A program made the translations under genes and the position numbers. Source: Macrocystis pyrifera (Eukaryota > Sar > Phaeophyceae > Laminariales > Laminariaceae). Taken from it: a DNA stretch of 64,000 bases. The notes below the pieces were generated by a model. That model worked only from the letters and a program-made list of their open reading frames with translations. It was not told where the DNA came from and searched no databases. Below, piece by piece: positions 58,796-64,000 of this stretch. The stretch's first letter is position 1. Each line of letters begins with the position of its first letter. Where the stretch lies: positions 1,198,501 to 1,262,500 of the forward strand of contig JASSKH010000043.1 of assembly GCA_031763025.1 (NCBI GenBank), in the 5' to 3' direction.

Positions 58796-60903
58796 AGGTG
58801 GGCACATGCAAAACTGTATTAATCACTGCTGCTTCTATGGCTCAGACGCGTACGATCTCGTCTAGCTGTAAACACGAGGCGGTGCTTACCGATGTTTTCT
58901 CAGTCAAAGTTTACAATTTTCCATCTGAAAATTTGTGTAAACAATCTTTAAAGTATACCGACACGACGCTAACTGTAATTTGCTTTTTTTCGGTGAGCGG
59001 GAGGGGGAGGGTTGGTCGTTTCAAGAAAAACACTATCAGCGTTCCGACCGAAAATCACGGGGCCTTGATATCGAACAAAGAAAAAAAGACTTTTTCGTCG
59101 CAAATCATAACGCCAAATTTTGCGGATAGTGTCCACATCATATTCCTTGATTGTGTTAGTATCGTAATCGAATAAGTATCATGAGTGTCATTCGCGTTGC
59201 TTGTATCCCATCTCATGTAGTGAACCGGTATTGGTGCGTCAAGTGTGGGGAAGTCATGATCGCCCGATAAGTTGCTATCCCCAGAGTTTCCATCGTAAAT
59301 CAACAGATCCCGAAGAAAAGTCGCGAGAAACTTGTGCGCGAACACTTGACCCAAATTCTAACAGAAACGCATGGTACTAAAACCACGTATGTGAAGAACC
59401 GAAAACAAAATCGCCAGTCGGAGACAACAGCGGTGGGCAACCGACACCCCTGCTACTGAAAACACAACCATCAATGATAGACTGAACCTAACCGAGGAAG
59501 CAAAGACAGGAATCCGCCACTAGAAACAGATAACGTACTACACAAAACAGAATGCAACTATGTTGAACCTGTCCACTCCGATAAGTTTTGAACGCGAAAA
59601 ACACACCCGAAAAGAAATCTGCTCAATCGCCATGTGTGTAGAATATAAAACCCGTCTGAAAGGCAAGAAAAATGGACAGGGGGTGTGAACCCACAACACG
59701 CAAGCTCCGAAACGAGCATTTAATGAGCTCCGGCCGTGTCGTCCGACATCAACATGACAAAGCCAAACCCCACACCCAGAAACCCTGAAAAAAACAAAAT
59801 ATGTATAAACAACGTCAGGAAAAACACGTAACAAGACTGAAAGAAAACAAAAACGGTAACAGCGTTCAAAGACGACACGTAAGGAACAACGAAACGATGC
59901 AACCAGCGAATCACGGGAAATGAGCTGCAGCACACCGCGAGGTGCGGAAAGACGTAAACTCTGGACAGGAAGGACGACGACTTCCTCGTTGAAAGCACAG
60001 ACAGCGAACTCCGACGAGAAAAACTATGATAGAGAGAGAACCGAAAGGCGGAGGATAATACACTTCCAGAGACGCGGAGCAACAAACACAGGTAAAGCAA
60101 AGTCGGGCTGTACCGCCAGGGTTATCGGCAGTAGAGACAAAAGTTCAAGGCACAAGCGCGAAAGGCATGCGGATAGTGCGCACGTCATACTTCGTGATGG
60201 GCAATGATTGAAGGGGGGTTGAAAATAACGACTATTTCTCCATGCTTCCTCCAGGGAGGTTCACAACAAGAATCAGCGTCGTCCGTAGTGCAAGGGTTGG
60301 GCCGCTTCGAATGGCAGGTCGCTCGTGAGAGATAGAACAACTGGAGAACGTCCGGTTGGGTCAAGGCTGTTGTTTTGACGGAAGATGTCATCCGGCGTGA
60401 CAAACCTGCTCGAAACTTACCCCTGTCGCCTCGACAAGTGGAGCATGTGCTGTCACAGCACAGTCGCTGTGGTTCGCATGCCAAGACGACCAGCGTTCAA
60501 AGGTCGTCCTGTTGTGCTAGATTTATAGTCTGGAAAGAACAGGCTGTCCAAACAATCCCCAAATTTGTCAACCTTGTACGCAGTTGCGGCAACAGGGGTG
60601 GCGGTGTTGTAAAGCATCACGATACCTACAGCAATATTCGGGGGGGGGGCACAGTTATATACATCGCCTTCTAACAACAATACACCGACCACACCGCCCA
60701 GTACGATGGCCGCGAGCGTGTGCTATTTGACCCGCCTGTGCATTGTCTACTGCATTTAACATACTCTCCCGATAGGCGCGGACCACTTTCGCGAGCAATC
60801 GCTTCTCGCCCGACATACGGACAGATTGATGGTTTCGATGTTGATCATTACATATCGTGGAGGGCACATTTAGCTAACCTCCCCCCGGAAAGAGGCCATA
60901 CGC
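58796..60903. other. No recognised gene; T-poor tract
   Basis: 59390-60110 is strikingly T-poor and A/C-rich on the + strand, like the islands in 24.2-25.9 kb. Long opposite-strand frames here (59720-60100 and others) follow from that bias. A + frame at 58774-59175 (133 codons) has no domain. Confidence 0.4.
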
Positions 60904-61013
60904 TATCACGGGGGACAATAGTAAATAGGACCAAACAGTTCTTGGTAAAAATAGGTAAAAATAAAGGTTTTAGTGTGCACCGTAGGTCCTATTTACCATG
61001 GTCCCCCGTAATA
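60904..61013. mobile_element. Family A MITE, copy 7
   Basis: About 110 bp. Left TATCACGGGGGACAATAGTA, right the complement of TATTACGGGGGACCATGGTA. The core ttggtaaaaataggtaaaaa is conserved. Confidence 0.88.
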
Positions 61014-61424
61014 GGTATGTTGCCACGACAACCAGTGCAAGAACATAAGTATACTTGTCTCGCACGTCCCCAACGCCGCGCAACTCAGAGGCCAGTCAAT
61101 GGCTGCAGTACCTGGCGGATCGGTAGAAAGTCTACATCAGGGACAACTTATCTGCAGGCGTTTGACGTAGCTCTTTGTGTTCGACCGGCTTCCGGTAACG
61201 GGTAAAAAACGGCTGCAACAAATGCCGGTTGGACTGCAACAAACCCCGGTTGGTCCGGCTTTCCTCTCGATATGAAGGCCATACTGGCGGAGACCTATTT
61301 TTCATATTTTCCTTATGTTTTCCGCGCCCTTGTTTATTCTTCCGGGCTCTCCTGATATTTTTCCCAATATGTAAAACATAACCTTCCTGATTCTTCTGTT
61401 TCTGAAGAAATGCACAAATTGTGA

Positions 61425-61512
61425 CAGAACGCCTCCGTATCTTGATCCATATGTCCAATTATTTCCAAACTTTGGAAGTCCTGGTAAAATAACTCTTCGA
61501 TAAGAATGCACC
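61425..61512. repeat. Solo Harbinger-like terminal sequence
   Basis: Begins gacagaacgcctccgtat, identical to the right sub-terminal block of the 41363-48506 element (48428). It continues with a ttccaaactttggaag block and ends gataagaatgcacc. No TTA follows and no partner end was found nearby. Confidence 0.6.
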
Positions 61513-61629
61513 ACTCCTCGCGCTATCCCGTTTAATTTTCTCTCGATCTCCCCTCTACGGCTGTAGGTGCCCACCTCTTCTAGGAGAACAGTCACAGAGG
61601 CTTTCCGCTGACAAGGTAAAAGCGGAGAT

Positions 61630-61768
61630 ATGGTTCCGTTTCCATTCATGCCCTTGGTGGCCATCCTGGCTAGCCTCGTCAGCTACATGATCGTTCAGAT
61701 GAGCGTCTTCGCCTACGCGGGTTACATGGTGGAGTACTTGGGCGCTGTTGACGACAAGGACAAGGCCG
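61630..61768 (+). CDS. ZIFL-like MFS transporter, first exon (3'-partial)
   Basis: Encodes the N-terminus and first membrane segment of an MFS transporter: MVPFPFMPLVAILASL, then a second hydrophobic part with YAGYMVEYLGAV, then DDKDKAG. The last piece corresponds to the VTDDPSKVGFYSG region of ZIFL-type proteins just before TM2. The ATG follows an in-frame stop, and the exon ends in phase 1 at a GTGAGA donor. This is the phase needed by the TM2 exon of the gene at 2688, whose own first exon is missing. No following exon of this gene was found before the window end, so it probably continues beyond it. It is likely a paralogue about 52 kb from the first gene. Confidence 0.7.
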
Positions 61769-64000
61769 GTGAGACTGCTAGCACCAGTAACAGGCGTAGG
61801 CATTTTTCGTAATCAGATGTTCGTTCTGGAATTCGTAGGGGGGGGGGGGGGGAGGGCAACGAGGAAAAATCCCCTACTAATATGCGAAAATCGCATGGTA
61901 TGCTCAAAAGGTGCCCCCTTTGGTATGGGCTTCTGGATTCAGAAACGATTCTGATGGGTTGTAACTGGGTTTCAAGGGTTTTTGTCGGGCCGCCGCTGCA
62001 AAGCCCCAATAGAACGCTCACCAAGCGGGGATGGTACAGAAAATGCCTTCCCTGTCAAGCTGCCTGCAAATTTCAGGGTGGGTTACGTTTGGTCTGGAGA
62101 TCACGCATCCCAAGTCTAAAGTTTCAGGTCATACATCGTGGCATGCTAAAACGTACGGAACGCTGGGCAGTTCGCGCATTGTTTTGGGCGCCATGCTTTT
62201 TATCAGTTTTACTTCCACTAAAAGACGACCTCAAAATGGTCGGATGAAAAAAAAAACTGATGTAGTCATGACCGCACACCTTATACCTTACATATAGCCC
62301 AGTTCTTCGTCCAATACGAAGTTGTTTATCAGAGCGCAGGTACTTGCCGTACTATCCCTCGAAAACCCCGACGTACCGAGAATGTACTAAGCTCCTGCAT
62401 CAACTCCTGACCTTCCATAGGCCGGACTTCTGCTCGGATCTCCAATCTATACAAATATATCCCTCCTGGGGTGGACAAGCAGCGTTTAGGCCCGTAGTCC
62501 CGTTTCTGCGACAAATCTCTTGGATTTTGACAGGTCTGTCCCCAAAACGGGACTGGACTATCCCTCGAAAACCCAAATGCCAACCCTCCGGAGGTCGCAG
62601 TTCTGCTCGGATCGCCAATATGAAAAGATCTACCCCCCCTAAGATGGACAAGCGGCATCGTTTAAGCGGGTGCGCCAAGAAAAACTCATCGCTTTTTTTT
62701 ACTTTGTTTTTTACAAATTGTTTTCAAAAAGACTGTCAGAAATGTTGTGGTCGGGAAGTTTGTTATTTGTTTTTTTGCAAACGTATTGTGTCGTGTTCAA
62801 ACGACATTTCCCATCGTTCCCCCCGTTAATAGTGTTTTTTTTTTCAGTATTTTTGCTGGTTGTCCGCGTCTCCCCAGCAAATTACTCTTAATTGCGGAAG
62901 CCCCCCTGTAACACGTCCACAATAACGGCCACCTTTCCACTGTGCCTCTGCTGCAGCGATGCGCTGCATGGTGCATATATGCCTGATATTCGTATCTGCG
63001 AATGGCTTAAGTTGTTTCAGTGGTTTTCTTGTTCTTTCGGGGTTGTTGGAGCCAGTCTTTTGAAATCAGACTTGACCTTGGCTATGATCCATTGCAAGAC
63101 CAACGAGAGATGGCACGTATATCATGTCTCACTCGGGGGATGGACTCCCATGGGAAATTGCAATTTCGTCCGTTCATCCGTATTGTCGCCGTGCACACCC
63201 GAAAAGCACGACCACTAGTAGAATCCCCGCCAGAATCTCGCGGGGTCTGCGAGACCCCCTTATTCTCGAGAAAAAAGGCATGCGTGCACCGTCGTGGGCG
63301 CCGGCGGCAGCTCTTCTGTTGGGACAGGGAGAATACGGAACACTACGAGTACGTACCGGAATCGAAGTCACGGGCTCAGAACAGTTGCATCCGGGGAGCT
63401 ACCGCATCAATAGCCGGTATGAATTAATATTATTTGACTTCTTTGCTATTTGCTTTTTTCCCGGTTTGACCCTTTTTTTGTGTCTGTGTATCTGTGTGTC
63501 ATATCTCATGCTCTTTGCTTTCTGCGTTTATTTTTCCTTTGCTTTGTCTTCCTTACGTTTAGTTTTTGACTAAGTTCGTTTTTTGCTTTTCTGGTGTCCT
63601 CGGTAGCGGAGTAACGAGTTGGCGTGAGAAAAACAACAAGAACTACTTCAACAACAATGTACTAGGAATTTCAGTAGGCCTCTTCGCCCCAGTTTCGGAT
63701 TGGTCATGGTTTGGATGCATCAGTACGCCCGAACATATATCCATACGACTTGTGTTCTTAAAATTAAACCGTTCTGTCTACCCGTCGACATCCAGCGCAA
63801 CCAATATCTGGTTCAATCCTTCAATTCCAGAGAGATACAAGTCACGTGGGGACAAAACTACGCCGCAGAGATACTACATTGCTACGTACGCAATGAGCAC
63901 AGTAGGCAATGCAATGCAAAGTCATTACACTGGATATGACAGGCACGACCTACATATCTATATACTCTGAGAGAGAAATTGGAAGAAAACAAAGAAAAGC
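61769..64000. other. Probable long intron of the second MFS gene; no other gene recognised
   Basis: Frames such as 63020-63427, 63124-63573 and 63566-63970 are long but match nothing and do not encode MFS segments. A poly-G run lies at 61839-61851. 62330-62660 holds a diverged inverted pair (ccgtactatccctcgaaaac and tggactatccctcgaaaacc are direct, with gtagtcccgtttc/aacgggactgg inverted), possibly another small element. A T-rich tract lies at 63420-63560. Confidence 0.35.

Noticed and set aside
59720..60100. Hydrophobic minus-strand frame suggesting a membrane protein
   Set aside because: Explained by the T-poor + strand, which makes Phe/Leu/Val/Ser-rich frames on the complement.

Overview
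This window is nuclear DNA from a eukaryote with intron-rich genes and many transposable elements. Short exons (about 100-300 bp) are separated by introns of 0.4-0.9 kb, and almost all donors read GTGAG. Homopolymer-coding CAG/GCA runs, a zinc-induced-facilitator-like MFS gene, a chromodomain Ty3/gypsy element and PIF/Harbinger elements together suggest a large-genome stramenopile, most likely a brown alga. That placement is an inference. No bacterial, organellar or viral gene order was seen.

Layout. 1-2.7 kb: nothing recognised. 2.7-9.4 kb (+): eight phase-consistent exons of a ZIFL-type MFS transporter whose first exon is not in the window. 9.4-17 kb: mostly unassigned, with a small basic-protein gene model near 14.2-15.0 kb. 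17.1-17.5 kb (-): the last exon of a TKL-type protein kinase, with no catalytic-loop exon visible upstream. 18-29 kb: repeats, including a 231-bp in-frame tandem duplication, a degenerate repeat tract (24-27 kb) and a 746-bp TAA-flanked inverted-repeat element. 30.0-35.8 kb: a complete, apparently young Ty3/gypsy chromovirus with identical 236-bp LTRs and one uninterrupted 1669-codon gag-pol gene. 38-50 kb: nested PIF/Harbinger-like structure. The best-supported element (41363-48506) has 16-bp perfect TIRs, a TTA target duplication and the 5' exon of a Harbinger-type transposase; it also holds other coding exons. 50-64 kb: repeats, a polyQ/Ala exon (52.7-53.3 kb), and near 61.6 kb the first exon of a second ZIFL-like MFS gene that runs off the window.

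Two small inverted-repeat families are scattered throughout. Family A is about 109 bp with termini TATTACGGGGG, in at least seven copies plus fragments. Family B is about 241-244 bp with termini GTTCTACGATAGAGGT, in three copies. The decamer TACAGCAGTA/TACTGCTGTA occurs eight times between 38.5 and 51.3 kb, once as an apparent insertion inside a family A copy. A tRNA-like, pol III-type unit lies about 150 bp from the retrotransposon.

The genes form no evident pathway. The window is best read as two MFS transporter loci (the second cut by the window edge) and a few uncharacterised genes in a transposon-rich landscape.
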